A stretch of DNA of 64,000 bases from Armatimonadota bacterium (GCA_031459715.1 JAVKIA010000006.1:1-64000), one strand, 5' to 3'. Positions 25,430-34,842 are shown, counted from the first letter of the stretch. Notes: a model not told the origin generated them from the sequence alone. Program-made: numbers and translations.

Positions 25430-27558
25430 CTCGTCCCCTGGTGGCCCGGCGCGCGCTGCAGGCGCAGGTTTCCTCCCTCGTCCACCGCGACCTTCCACCC
25501 CGGAGGGACCACGGTGGTGGCATCGTACTGCTCAATGATTGCCGGGCCCTCCACGTCCCGGGCAGGGTGGAAGAGCGGTCGCCAGTACACCGGGGTAGAG
25601 GCCCACCCGGTGGCCTCGAAGTACACGGGCCGCTCTGCCATCTGAGCGTCCCCTCGCGGCTGGAGGGAGGTCGGCGTGTGGGCCTGCGCAGGCCATAGCG
25701 CCGGCTTCTCGGTGATCCCCGTGGCGGTGAGCCTGAGGTTTACCACCTCCACCGGCTCGTTTTCCGCGGCGTATCCATAGACCTCCGCATGCCGCCGGTG
25801 GAAGGTCCGTGCCGCCGTGCGGAGGGCGTTGGTATCCAGCGCCGACCGGGCAGGGATGGTGATCTCATACGACTGGCCCAGGTAGCGGAGGTCCAGGTGC
25901 CGCTGCAGGAGCACTCGATCCTCCGGAATGCCCTCGCGCCGCAGCTGTGCGGCAGCGGCCCGTTCCAGCTCACGGAACGCCTTCTCCAGGACTGCGGGAT
26001 CGGCCTGCGCCGCCAGGCAGATAGCGCTGCGAACGTAGTCGTGCTTGAAGTCGCTGACCACCAGGCCGAGGGCGGAGAACACCCCCGGGGCCGCCGGAAT
26101 GACCACCTCCCGGACGCCCAGTTCCTCGGCCAGGAAGGCGGCGTGCATGGGCCCCGCGCCACCGAAAGCCACCAGCACCATGCTCCGGGGGTCGTACCCG
26201 CGCTCCAGGGACACCAGGCGGAGAGCCCGGACCATCTGGGTGTTGACGATCTGGAGCATGCCCGCGGCTGCCGCCACGGGGTCCAGCCCCAGGCGGTCGG
26301 CGATCTTCTCCCGCAGCACCTTCGCGGATAGGGATGGCACAACAGGCATCTCGCCACCGAGCAGCCCCTTCGGGTTCATCCTCCCCAGGAGCAGGTTGGC
26401 ATCGGTGACCGTGGGATCTTCCCCTCCCAGACCGTAGCAGGCCGGGCCCGGGTAGGCGCCGGCACTCAGGGGCCCGCAGCGGAGTCCCCCTGCTGGGTCC
26501 AGCCAGGCGATCGTTCCTCCTCCCGCGCTGACCTCGGCCAGATCAATGAAGGGGAACCGGACGGGATATCCACTCCCCTTGACGATGCGGCCGCTATGCA
26601 CCCTTCCCCCGACCTCGTACTCCGTCACCACCTGGGGAAGGCCACCGATGATCGCGCCGGCTTTGGCGGTGGTCCCCCCCATGTCGAAGCTGAGGATGGA
26701 GCTGGCTCCCAGCAGGGTGCCCAGGTGGGCGGAGGCCACTACCCCCGCTGCCGGGCCGGACTCGATGGTGGCCGCGGGCAGGGTGGCCGCTTCCTCTACA
26801 GTGGCCAGCCCGCCATTGGACTGCATGACGTGGATCGGGCAGGTCAGCCCGAGCTCCCCCGCCTTCTCCTTGAGGCGCCGCAGGTAGCTGGAGATCACAG
26901 GAATGAGCAAGGCATTGACCACCGTGGTGCTGGTGCGCTCGTACTCGCGGTACTCGGGGTTTACCTGGGATGAAATGACCACAGGAATGCGGGGCAGGTG
27001 TTCCTGCAGGATGCGCCTGGCCGCCACCTCGTGTGCCGGGTTGGCATAGGCGTGGAGGAAGCAGACGGCCACGGCCTCGATCCCTTCTTCCTGCATCCTC
27101 CCGGCGATCCGGCGCAGCTCCCCTTCATCCAGGGGAAGAACAACCTCACCCTGCGCATCCATCCTTTCGGGCACGGTGAACCGGTGTCGGCGTTCCACCA
27201 GGGGCGCAGGGCGCTTAAAGAAGAGGTCATAGAGGTCGGGCCGGCGCTGCCTGCCAATCTCCAGGACGTCGCGAAATCCCTGGGTGGTCACCAGCGCCCC
27301 CCTGGGCAGGCGGAGGCCCTTCTGCCCCAGCAGGAGGTTGGCGCCGATGGTGGATGCGTGGATGAGGACAGCAGAGGAGAGCACGGCCTCCCATGCCCTA
27401 CCGGGGCCCGAGAGAAAACGCCGGATCGCTTCCATCACCCCTTCGGCCGGATCGGTGGGTGTGGAAGGGACCTTGATCAGGGATGTTTCGCCGGTGTGCT
27501 CGCGGAAAGCGACCAGATCCGTGAACGTTCCGCCGACGTCGACACCGATCCGTATCAT
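25426..27558 (-). CDS. hyuA: Hydantoinase A/5-oxoprolinase family ATP-binding subunit
   Basis: A 710-residue ATP-using subunit of the HyuA/OplahA family. ATG 27558 gives RIGVDVGGTFTDLVAF, the first actin-like nucleotide loop. LSFDMGGTTAKAG near residue 290 is the second, and LVAFGGAGPMHAAFLAEELG lies near 455. The C-terminal third carries the usual beta-rich PF19278-type region. An upstream in-frame extension of 62 codons runs through the promoter region and is rejected. It is transcribed divergently from the liv operon 142 nt away, so the importer and the ring-opening enzyme are probably controlled together. The substrate may be 5-oxoproline, a hydantoin or a related amide. Confidence 0.9.
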   Translation of the reverse strand: MIRIGVDVGGTFTDLVAFREHTGETSLIKVPSTPTDPAEGVMEAIRRFLSGPGRAWEAVLSSAVLIHASTIGANLLLGQKGLRLPRGALVTTQGFRDVLEIGRQRRPDLYDLFFKRPAPLVERRHRFTVPERMDAQGEVVLPLDEGELRRIAGRMQEEGIEAVAVCFLHAYANPAHEVAARRILQEHLPRIPVVISSQVNPEYREYERTSTTVVNALLIPVISSYLRRLKEKAGELGLTCPIHVMQSNGGLATVEEAATLPAATIESGPAAGVVASAHLGTLLGASSILSFDMGGTTAKAGAIIGGLPQVVTEYEVGGRVHSGRIVKGSGYPVRFPFIDLAEVSAGGGTIAWLDPAGGLRCGPLSAGAYPGPACYGLGGEDPTVTDANLLLGRMNPKGLLGGEMPVVPSLSAKVLREKIADRLGLDPVAAAAGMLQIVNTQMVRALRLVSLERGYDPRSMVLVAFGGAGPMHAAFLAEELGVREVVIPAAPGVFSALGLVVSDFKHDYVRSAICLAAQADPAVLEKAFRELERAAAAQLRREGIPEDRVLLQRHLDLRYLGQSYEITIPARSALDTNALRTAARTFHRRHAEVYGYAAENEPVEVVNLRLTATGITEKPALWPAQAHTPTSLQPRGDAQMAERPVYFEATGWASTPVYWRPLFHPARDVEGPAIIEQYDATTVVPPGWKVAVDEGGNLRLQRAPGHQGTR

Positions 27559-27590
27559 GGAAGACGGTAGCTGGCAGGTCTGTAGCGAAG

Positions 27591-27627
27591 ATGATTGTAC
27601 AATATATGTAGTTCCCCATGCAGGAAC
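27591..27627. promoter_or_regulatory. Divergent hyuA/livK control region with inverted repeats
   Basis: The 142-base gap contains an unusual AT island. TTGTACAA (27595-27602) is a perfect palindrome overlapping TACA-ATATA-TGTA (27598-27610), and GTTCC-CCATGCA-GGAAC (27611-27627) follows at once. On the minus strand TACAAT could serve as a -10 box for hyuA. These are plausible promoter and operator elements coordinating hyuAB with the liv genes; the regulator is not identifiable. Confidence 0.5.
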
Positions 27628-27700
27628 GGCGGGGGACACGTCATGGGGTGAGGCGAAGCGAACGGACGGTCGGGATGAGTACGGGAAGGGGGGAAGCGGG

Positions 27701-28981
27701 ATGAAAGCGATCTTCCGAGAGGGGTTTGGCCCTTTCCTGGCCATGTTCCTTCTGGGGTTGATGGTCTCGGTGCCACTGCGTGCCGGGCCTGCGGGAGAGG
27801 TTACGGTCGGCGCTGTCTACCCCCTCAGCGGTGCCCTGGCCTCCACGGCCAAGCTGTCCAGAGACGGCATCGAATTCGCCGTGGACATCATCAACAAACG
27901 CTACGATCTCGCCCTTCCCCTGGCCAGGAGCGAGGGGCTTCCCAACCTGGGTGGCGCTAAGATCCGGGTCATCTTCGGGGACACTCAGGGCTCGCCGGAG
28001 GTCGGGCGCGCGGAGACTGAGCGCCTGATCACCGGTGAAAAGGTTGTGGCCGTGGTGGGCGCATATCAGAGCGCCGTCACCGCCACAGCCAGCATGGCCG
28101 CCGAAAGGTTGAGCGTGCCCTTCCTCAACCCGGACTCCACCTCGCCTACGCTCATCCAGCGAGGGTTTGAGTGGTTCTTTCGGGCCACCCCTGACGACGA
28201 CATCATGAGCAAGAACTTCTTCGACTTCCTCAAAGACCTGGAGACGAAGAAGGGCGTCAGGGTACGGACCGTGGCCCTGGTGTGTGAGAACACGTTGTGG
28301 GGGACCGACGTCTGCAAGTTCGAACGGAAGTACGCCAAGGACTACGGCTATGAGGTGGTTGCCGAGATGCTCTATCCGGCCCGCTCCACCGACCTGTCCA
28401 GCGAGGTGCAGCGCTTGAAGGCGGTCCGCCCCGACGTGGTCTTCATGGCCTCCTATATCTCTGACGCCATCCTCTACACCCAGACCATGCAGAAGCTGGA
28501 CTTCAACACTCAGGCCATTCTGGCCATGGACGCCGGGCACGTGGATCCGGCTTACCTCAAGACGGTGGGCAAGAGCGGCAACTACGTCTTCAGCCGGGAA
28601 GTGTTCTCAGCCGACCTCGGGCAGCGCAAGCCTCTGGTGCGCCTGGTCAACGAAATGTTCAAGAAGCGCGCCGGTTACGACCTGGAAGGGACTTCTGCCC
28701 GGTCCTTCACGGCTATGTTCGTCCTGGCAGATGCCATCAACAGAGCGGCGTCGACTGAGCCTGCAGCCATCCGGAAGGCGTTGCGGGAGACCTACCTTTC
28801 CAGCGACAAGATCATCATGCCCTGGGGAGGGGTCCGGTTCGATGTTGCTACCGGACAGAACGTCCTGGGCCGCGGCATCATAGTGCAGATCCAGGACCTG
28901 AAATACTGGACCGTCTGGCCGTGGCACCTGGCCTCCCGGGACGTGATCTGGCCCATGCCCGCTTGGACACAGAGGAGGTAG
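27701..28981 (+). CDS. Branched-chain amino acid ABC transporter substrate-binding protein (LivK-type)
   Basis: A 426-residue exported binding protein. ATG 27701 follows an A/G-rich site (AAGGGGGGAAG). The signal peptide covers residues 1-30 (FLAMFLLGLMVSVPLRAG). The mature part is a Peripla_BP_6 fold: VTVGAVYPLSGALASTAKLS, then AVVGAYQSAVTATASMAAER and VPFLNPDSTSPTLIQRGFEW. It brings the solute to LivHM. Family members bind leucine-like amino acids but also amides, urea and aromatic acids; the divergent hyuAB suggests an amide or cyclic amide here. First gene of a five-gene operon. Confidence 0.9.
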   Translation: MKAIFREGFGPFLAMFLLGLMVSVPLRAGPAGEVTVGAVYPLSGALASTAKLSRDGIEFAVDIINKRYDLALPLARSEGLPNLGGAKIRVIFGDTQGSPEVGRAETERLITGEKVVAVVGAYQSAVTATASMAAERLSVPFLNPDSTSPTLIQRGFEWFFRATPDDDIMSKNFFDFLKDLETKKGVRVRTVALVCENTLWGTDVCKFERKYAKDYGYEVVAEMLYPARSTDLSSEVQRLKAVRPDVVFMASYISDAILYTQTMQKLDFNTQAILAMDAGHVDPAYLKTVGKSGNYVFSREVFSADLGQRKPLVRLVNEMFKKRAGYDLEGTSARSFTAMFVLADAINRAASTEPAAIRKALRETYLSSDKIIMPWGGVRFDVATGQNVLGRGIIVQIQDLKYWTVWPWHLASRDVIWPMPAWTQRR

Positions 28982-28996
28982 CAGCGGGACGGCAGT

Positions 28997-29854
28997 GTGA
29001 TCCTCCTCCAGGGCGTTGTCAACGGGGTCCTCCTGGGGCTGGTCTACGCCTTGATTGCGGCCGGCCTGAGCCTGATCTTCGGGCTCATGGAGATTGTCAA
29101 CTTCGCCCATGGCCAGCACCTCATGCTGGCCATGTACGGAGCGTACTGGCTGGCTGTGTTGTACGGCGTGGATCCGCTGCTCTCCCTTCCTTTGTGGGCT
29201 TTCGCCCTCTTCCTGCTGGGCGTGGCCACGTACTGGCTGGTCATCGCTCGGGTGCTGCGCGCCCCAATGCTGGCGCAGATCTTCTCCACCTTCGGACTGG
29301 GGGTCTTCCTGCAGAGCCTGGCCCAATTCGTATGGTCTCCCGACTTTCGTCTGGTGCCCTCCCCTCTGGTGAAAGGACGGGTCGAGGCGTTCGGCCTGTT
29401 CGTAGGAATCCCGGAGCTGGTGGCCAGTATTGGTGCCGTGGTTGCTTTCTCCGTACTCTATCTCTTTGTCACGCGTACCGAGAGCGGCATGGCTCTCCAG
29501 GCTACCAGTGAGGACCGGGAGGCCGCGGCGCTGGTCGGCATCAACAGCCACCGCATGTTCGCTCTGGGGTGGGGGATGGGGCTGGCCTGCGTGGGCGTGG
29601 CGGGAGTACTCCTCAGCAACTTCTACTACATCTTCCCTGAGGTGGGGTTTCCTTTCGCTCTCATCGCGTACGTGGCCGTTGCCCTGGGAGGCTTCGGCAG
29701 CATTCCGGGCGCTTTCGTCGCGGGGATCATCATTGGCCTGACAGAAGTCCTGTCAGGACTCCTCATCGGTCCGGCGTACAAGTACCTGTTCGTGTTCCTG
29801 ATCTACCTTGTCGTAGTGATCGTCCGACCTCAAGGACTTTTCGGGAGGTACTAG
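28997..29854 (+). CDS. livH: Branched-chain amino acid-type ABC permease LivH
   Basis: A 285-residue membrane channel subunit with about eight hydrophobic helices. GTG 28997 opens with ILLQGVVNGVLLGLVYALIA, the typical LivH start, followed by SLIFGLMEIVNFAHGQHLML. The loop LQATSEDREAAALVGINSHR near residue 175 is the site that contacts the ATPases, and VAVALGGFGSIPGAFVAGII is near the C-terminus. It is 15 nt after livK and directly abuts livM. Confidence 0.92.
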   Translation: MILLQGVVNGVLLGLVYALIAAGLSLIFGLMEIVNFAHGQHLMLAMYGAYWLAVLYGVDPLLSLPLWAFALFLLGVATYWLVIARVLRAPMLAQIFSTFGLGVFLQSLAQFVWSPDFRLVPSPLVKGRVEAFGLFVGIPELVASIGAVVAFSVLYLFVTRTESGMALQATSEDREAAALVGINSHRMFALGWGMGLACVGVAGVLLSNFYYIFPEVGFPFALIAYVAVALGGFGSIPGAFVAGIIIGLTEVLSGLLIGPAYKYLFVFLIYLVVVIVRPQGLFGRY

Positions 29855-30853
29855 GTGGATAAGGGAGGGTCCAGGCCACCAGCCGACCCGGTTCCGTGGA
29901 AGGGCCTGTTGGCCTTCGTGGGAGTGGTGCTCCTGCTGGGATATCCTTTCGTCCTTACTGCTCCCTTCCCCCAGCACCTCATGATCCGCATCTTCCTCTT
30001 CGCCGCGCTGGCCCAGGCGTGGAATATCCTTGGCGGATACTGCGGCCAGATCTCCCTGGGACACGCGGTGTTCTTCGGGATCGGAGCGTACGCTTCGACC
30101 ATGCTCCTGATCTACTGGCATCTCTCTCCCTGGCTGGGGATGCTGGCGGGGGTGGTTCTCTCCCTGGTCGCTACCTTAGTGATTGGCTACCCCACCTTTC
30201 GCCTTCGGGGGCACTACTTTGCCATTGCCACCATTGCCGTGGGAGAGATCGCCAGGGTGCTGGTGACCAACTGGCCTCTTGCCGGGGGCGCGGTGGGTCT
30301 CTATGTGCCCCTCCTGCGGGAGAGCCTGCGGACCTTCGAGTTCCACACCACCAAGGTTCCCTACTATTACATCAGCCTGCTCCTCTTCGTGGCGGTGACT
30401 GCCACCACAAGCTTCCTGGAGCACTCCCGTGCAGGCTACTACTTCCGGGCCATCAAGGCCGATCCCGACGCGGCCAGGAGCCTGGGCATTCCTATCCACC
30501 GCTACAAGCTTCTGGCCCTGGCTCTCAGCGCCGCCTTCACCGCCGTGGCCGGGTCCTTCTACGCCCAGTACGTCCTGTACATCGACCCTGAGAGTGTTCT
30601 CCCCCTGATGCTCTCGGTAATCATCTGTCTGGTAGCCGTGCTCGGTGGCGTGGGATCACTTTGGGGGCCTCTCTTGGGTGCCGTGGTGCTCATTCCCCTT
30701 TCCGAGGGCACGCGCGTCTACCTGGCCGGCATGGGGGGCGCGGGGAGAGCGTTCGACCTCATTGTCTATGGGGCGATGATCGTGCTGATGTCCGTCTTTG
30801 AGCCCACGGGCCTGGTGGGGCTGTGGCAGCGGGCACGGCGGGCCTGGAGGTGA
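29855..30853 (+). CDS. livM: Branched-chain amino acid-type ABC permease LivM
   Basis: A 332-residue second channel subunit. GTG 29855 immediately follows the livH stop, with GGGAGG ten bases before. LivM features include NILGGYCGQISLGHAVFFGI near residue 55, RLRGHYFAIATIAVGEIARV and the ATPase-facing loop IKADPDAARSLGIPIHRYKL near 205, then LGGVGSLWGPLLGAVVLIPL. About ten transmembrane segments. It pairs with LivH. Confidence 0.92.
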   Translation: MDKGGSRPPADPVPWKGLLAFVGVVLLLGYPFVLTAPFPQHLMIRIFLFAALAQAWNILGGYCGQISLGHAVFFGIGAYASTMLLIYWHLSPWLGMLAGVVLSLVATLVIGYPTFRLRGHYFAIATIAVGEIARVLVTNWPLAGGAVGLYVPLLRESLRTFEFHTTKVPYYYISLLLFVAVTATTSFLEHSRAGYYFRAIKADPDAARSLGIPIHRYKLLALALSAAFTAVAGSFYAQYVLYIDPESVLPLMLSVIICLVAVLGGVGSLWGPLLGAVVLIPLSEGTRVYLAGMGGAGRAFDLIVYGAMIVLMSVFEPTGLVGLWQRARRAWR

Positions 30854-31594
30854 GTGCTTGCGGTGACGGCCCTGCTTCGGGTGGATCATCTGAGCAAGCG
30901 GTTCGGTGGTCTGGTGGCCAATGACCGGATATCCCTGGAAGTTCACCAGGGCGAGATCCTGGGGCTGATTGGCCCCAACGGGGCGGGAAAGACCACACTG
31001 TTTCACTGCGTCTCCGGGTTCTACCCTCCGGACGGCGGAAAGATCTTCTTCCGGGACCAGAACATCACCGGGAAGTCTCCCGAGGAGATTGCCCGGATGG
31101 GGATCGCCCGTACGTTCCAGATCGTCCGCATCTTCAAGGAGCTCACCGTCCTGGACAACACCGTGGTAGGCGCACTGCTCCGAGCGAGCAGTGTGAGGGA
31201 GGCGAGGAACAAGGCAATCCGCGTCCTGGAGTTCACGGGTCTGGGGGACAAGACGGACGAGCCTGCGGCACACCTGACCATCGCCGACAAGAAGCGCCTG
31301 GAACTCAGCCGCGCCCTGGCCACGGATCCCGCGCTCCTCCTCCTGGACGAGGTCATGGCCGGGCTCAATCCCCAGGAGATCAAAGAGGCTGTGGACTTGA
31401 TCCGTGCCATCCGGGCCAGGGGAGTGACTCTCTTCGTCGTGGAGCACGTGATGGAAGCCATTATGACCGTCTGCGACCGCATCGCCGTGCTGGACTACGG
31501 ACGGAAGATCGCGGAGGGTCCGCCCGCCAGCATCGCTGCCAACGAGGACGTGATTAAAGCGTATCTGGGAGAGAGGTACCGTGCTGGAGGTTAA
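30854..31594 (+). CDS. livG: Branched-chain amino acid-type ABC ATPase LivG
   Basis: A 246-residue ATPase. GTG 30854 abuts the livM stop and is preceded by GGAGG; GTG 30863 is an alternative. Walker A is GPNGAGKTTLFH near residue 38, Walker B is ALLLLDEVMAGLN and the signature region reads LTIADKKRLELSRAL, the non-canonical form usual for LivG. VEHVM supplies the switch His. It energises LivHM with LivF. Confidence 0.92.
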   Translation: MLAVTALLRVDHLSKRFGGLVANDRISLEVHQGEILGLIGPNGAGKTTLFHCVSGFYPPDGGKIFFRDQNITGKSPEEIARMGIARTFQIVRIFKELTVLDNTVVGALLRASSVREARNKAIRVLEFTGLGDKTDEPAAHLTIADKKRLELSRALATDPALLLLDEVMAGLNPQEIKEAVDLIRAIRARGVTLFVVEHVMEAIMTVCDRIAVLDYGRKIAEGPPASIAANEDVIKAYLGERYRAGG

Positions 31595-32285
31595 GGGCAT
31601 CACCGTGGTCTACGACGACGTCCCGGCGGTGGTGGATGTGAGCTTCCACATCAGTGACGGGGAGATTGTCACCATCATCGGGGCCAACGGAGCGGGGAAG
31701 AGCACCATCCTCCGAGCAATCTCCAGCGTCCTTCGGCCCGTCACCGGGGAGATCTGGTTTGAGGGGCTGCGTATCGACAGGCTCCCTGCCAGCCAGCTCG
31801 TCCACATGGGCATCTCCCTGGTCCCTGAGGGGCGGCGCATCTTTGGCAGGCTGACTGTCCTGGACAACCTCATCCTGGGCGCCTATACGAGGCGGGACCG
31901 GGCGGTCAGAAGGGCCGCCCTGGACCGGATTTTCTCCCTCTTTCCGGTGCTCAGGGAACGCACGAACCAGCGCGCGGCCACTCTGTCCGGGGGCGAACAG
32001 CAGATGCTGGCCATTGCCCGCGCGCTGATGTCCGGGCCCAGGCTGCTCATGCTGGACGAGCCATCGCTGGGGCTGATGCCCAGGCTGACGGTCAGGATCC
32101 TCGAGGCCATTCAGGAGATCAACCGAGAAGGGGTGACGGTGCTCCTGGTGGAGCAGCGTGTGCGCGAAGCTCTGGAGATCGCCCACCGGGGATATGTACT
32201 CCAGACCGGGCGCATTGTTGCTGCGGGAACGGGTCCGCAGCTTCTGGCGACCGACCTGGTGCGGAAGGCCTACCTGGGATTGTAG
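31581..32285 (+). CDS. livF: Branched-chain amino acid-type ABC ATPase LivF
   Basis: A 234-residue ATPase. GTG 31581 overlaps the 3' end of livG by 14 nt. Walker A GANGAGKSTILRAISS, the canonical signature LSGGEQQMLAIARAL, Walker B LLMLDEPSLGLMP and LVEQRV are all present. It completes the importer. The 82 bases after it, before the IclR gene, include a GGGC-CGCAA-GCCC hairpin without a poly-T tract. Confidence 0.92.
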   Translation: MLEVKGITVVYDDVPAVVDVSFHISDGEIVTIIGANGAGKSTILRAISSVLRPVTGEIWFEGLRIDRLPASQLVHMGISLVPEGRRIFGRLTVLDNLILGAYTRRDRAVRRAALDRIFSLFPVLRERTNQRAATLSGGEQQMLAIARALMSGPRLLMLDEPSLGLMPRLTVRILEAIQEINREGVTVLLVEQRVREALEIAHRGYVLQTGRIVAAGTGPQLLATDLVRKAYLGL

Positions 32286-32367
32286 AGCCCTGCGAGGCAC
32301 GCCTTGGGCCGCAAGCCCGGCAACGGCAGGAATTGTCCTTACCGGGTGCGAAAGTCGGACTAGTCCC

Positions 32368-33240
32368 GTGGCAAGAACGTTGTTCCGCAGGGCGAAACAG
32401 GCCGGGCGCCGCCGCCGGGTCGCTGTCTCCCCCCTGCGGGCGGTGGACCGGGCGCTGCGGCTGCTCGATCTGATGGCCAATGGGTCGCCCCGGGTGGGCG
32501 TGAGCGAGCTGGCCCGGGCCACGGGGTGGAGCAAGGCCGTGGTCTTCCGCATGCTGCGCACCCTGGAGCTGCACGGCTACGTGGCCCGGGACGAGACGCG
32601 TCGCTACCTGCTGGGGACCAAACCCCTGGAGCTGGCGGGCGCGGTCCTGCGCCGTTCGGAGCTGCACCATGTGGCCCGTCCCGCGCTGCTGGCCCTGGCC
32701 GAGCGGACGGGCGAGTCCGTGGTCCTCACCGCGCCCACCCCCCGCGGAGCCATCTGCCTGGACACGGTGGACAGCCCGCAGCAGCTGCGGGCTAGCTTCC
32801 GCATCGGCCGGGTCATCCCCTGGCACGCCGGCGCGGCCGGGAAGCTGCACCTGGCCTACCTCCCGGCGCAGCAGGCTGACGGGATCCTGGCCCAGCCGCT
32901 GCGCCGCTTCACCGAGCGGACGATCACCGATCCCGGGCGGATCCGGGACGACCTGGCCCGCATCCGGGAGCAGGGCTACGCCTTTACCGTGGGGGAGCTG
33001 GACCCGGGCGTCGCCGCCATCTCCGTTCCCGTCCTGGACTGGCGCGGGGAGATGGTGGCGGCGGTCAGCCTGGGCGGCCCGGCATCGCGGTTCACGGAAG
33101 ACCGGCTGCCCGCTCTCCTCCGGGAGGTGCAGCGGGCGGCCGAGGCCATTTCAGTCCGACTCCTGGGCGGCAGCTCCACTAGCGGAGGTGCCGGCCGGCA
33201 AAGGCAAGGGATCTCCCAGCGAAAGGAGGGAGGAGTGTGA
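32368..33240 (+). CDS. IclR-family transcriptional regulator
   Basis: A 290-residue regulator. GTG 32368 gives a basic lead of about 20 residues before the helix-turn-helix, RAVDRALRLLDLMANGSP then VGVSELARATGWSKAVVFRM. The C-terminal IclR effector domain follows, with the family segments PWHAGAAGKLHLAYL, TITDPGRIRDDLARIREQGY and GVAAISVPVLDWRGEMVAAV. Its stop overlaps the start of the next binding protein as GTGA, so the regulator is translated together with the operon it presumably controls. The effector is unknown, likely a carboxylate intermediate of the pathway. Confidence 0.9.
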   Translation: MARTLFRRAKQAGRRRRVAVSPLRAVDRALRLLDLMANGSPRVGVSELARATGWSKAVVFRMLRTLELHGYVARDETRRYLLGTKPLELAGAVLRRSELHHVARPALLALAERTGESVVLTAPTPRGAICLDTVDSPQQLRASFRIGRVIPWHAGAAGKLHLAYLPAQQADGILAQPLRRFTERTITDPGRIRDDLARIREQGYAFTVGELDPGVAAISVPVLDWRGEMVAAVSLGGPASRFTEDRLPALLREVQRAAEAISVRLLGGSSTSGGAGRQRQGISQRKEGGV

Positions 33241-34823
33241 AGCGGTTTGCAGGCGTGGTGTTGGTGTTGGCGGCGCTGCTGCTTGTGCCGGGGCGGGGGT
33301 TCTCCCAGGCTCCGGTGACGTTCACCTACATCGAGCAGCAGATCATCACCGCCAGCGATCCCGCGGCCGCCGTGGACGAGAGCAGTCTGATCGCGGCCAT
33401 CAACCTCTACGACCCCCTGCTCTATCCCAATGTGGAGAAAGGGTCGATGGAGCCCCGGCCGCACGTGGCGGAGTCCTGGACCCTCTCGCCCGACGGCAAG
33501 GTCTACACCTTCAGGATACGTCGCGGGATCAAGTTCCACAGCGGCCGCGACCTCACCGCCGAGGACGTGGTCTTCTCCATGGAGCGCGCCCTGCGCATGA
33601 AGAAGGGATTCTCCTGGGTGTGGACGCCGGTCCTGGAGCCGGGACGGGTGCGGGCCGTGGACCCCTACACGGTGCGATTTGAGCTCAAGGATGCCTACGC
33701 GCCCTTCCTGGGTTCGCTGCTACTCTTCTTCATCCTGGACAAGGACCTGGTCATGCGCAACATCCGTCCGGGACCCTACGGCGAGTTCGGCGACTACGGG
33801 ACCGCCTTCCTGGAGCGGGCCGACGCCGGCTCGGGCCCCTACCGAATGGAGCGCTTCGACCGGGCCACCGAGATGGTCATGGCCCGCTTCGACGGCTACT
33901 GGCGCGGGTGGAAGCCCAACCAGATCAGCCGCGTTTCCTTCAAGACGGTGACCGAGGAGGCGACGGTGAAGACCCTGCTGCTCTCGGGCCAGGCGGATAT
34001 GGTGAACCAGTGGCTGACGGTGCAGGGTTTCCGGGAGCTGCGCCAGGCTCCGGGGATCGTGGTGAAGGAGGATCCCTCTGTCCAGCTCTTCCACCTGCAG
34101 ATGAACACCAAGAAGCCCCCGCTGGACAACCTCAAGGTGCGGCAGGCCATCGTCCACGCCTTCGACTACGACACGGCCATCCAGCAAATCTTCGAGGGGG
34201 CGACTAAGGCCCGCGGCCCGGTCCCCGTGCGGGTGCCCGGGTGGAATTCCAAGCTGCCGGCGATGAGCCGCAACACGACCCGGGCGCGGCAGCTCCTGGC
34301 CGAGTCAGGAGTGCCCACCAGCGCCCTTTCCATTGAATACGCCTATGTGGTCACCCTGCCCCTGGAGCGGCAGATCGGGCTGCTGCTGAAGAGCAACCTG
34401 GAGCCACTGGGCTTCAAGGTGGAGATCCGCGGCGAGCCCTGGGCGCGCATCGTGGAGCTGGCCACCCGGGCCGAAACCACCCCCCACATCACCGCTATCT
34501 TCGACACCCTGAAGTACCCGCACGTGGACAGCCACACCTACGGAATGTACCACCCCTCCTGCTGGGGGACGTTCCGCTGCATGAGCTTCTACGAGAACCC
34601 GAAGGTGACCCAGGTCCTGGAGTCGGCGCGTCGGGCCACCAAGCCGGAGGAGCAGATGCGCCTCTACCAGGAGGCGCAGGCCATGATCGTGGCGGATGCG
34701 CCCAGCATCTATGTGGCCAATCCGCTGCACCGCATCGCTTTCCGGGACTACGTAAAGGGCTACCGCTACGTGGGGCTGCTGGGGTTTGACGTGGCCTACT
34801 ACGACTTCACCATCGCCAGGTGA
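33237..34823 (+). CDS. Peptide-type ABC transporter substrate-binding protein (SBP family 5)
   Basis: A 528-residue exported binding protein starting at GTG 33237, with GGAGGGAG before it inside the IclR gene. The signal peptide is KRFAGVVLVLAALLLVPGRG and ends near FSQA. Family-5 core motifs: FRIRRGIKFHSGRDLTAEDV near residue 90 and NLKVRQAIVHAFDYDTAIQQ near 300. It delivers solute to the complete Dpp-type importer encoded by the next four genes. The coupled downstream enzymes suggest a peptide-like or cyclic amide ligand. Confidence 0.9.
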   Translation: MKRFAGVVLVLAALLLVPGRGFSQAPVTFTYIEQQIITASDPAAAVDESSLIAAINLYDPLLYPNVEKGSMEPRPHVAESWTLSPDGKVYTFRIRRGIKFHSGRDLTAEDVVFSMERALRMKKGFSWVWTPVLEPGRVRAVDPYTVRFELKDAYAPFLGSLLLFFILDKDLVMRNIRPGPYGEFGDYGTAFLERADAGSGPYRMERFDRATEMVMARFDGYWRGWKPNQISRVSFKTVTEEATVKTLLLSGQADMVNQWLTVQGFRELRQAPGIVVKEDPSVQLFHLQMNTKKPPLDNLKVRQAIVHAFDYDTAIQQIFEGATKARGPVPVRVPGWNSKLPAMSRNTTRARQLLAESGVPTSALSIEYAYVVTLPLERQIGLLLKSNLEPLGFKVEIRGEPWARIVELATRAETTPHITAIFDTLKYPHVDSHTYGMYHPSCWGTFRCMSFYENPKVTQVLESARRATKPEEQMRLYQEAQAMIVADAPSIYVANPLHRIAFRDYVKGYRYVGLLGFDVAYYDFTIAR

Positions 34824-34842
34824 GCGGAGCTGCCGAACAGCC

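Noticed and set aside
27284-27700. In-frame extension of livK by 139 codons
   Set aside because: It would run antisense through hyuA and the divergent promoter. The signal peptide begins exactly at ATG 27701.
32286-32367. Rho-independent terminator after livF
   Set aside because: The GGGC hairpin has only four pairs and no T-run follows.
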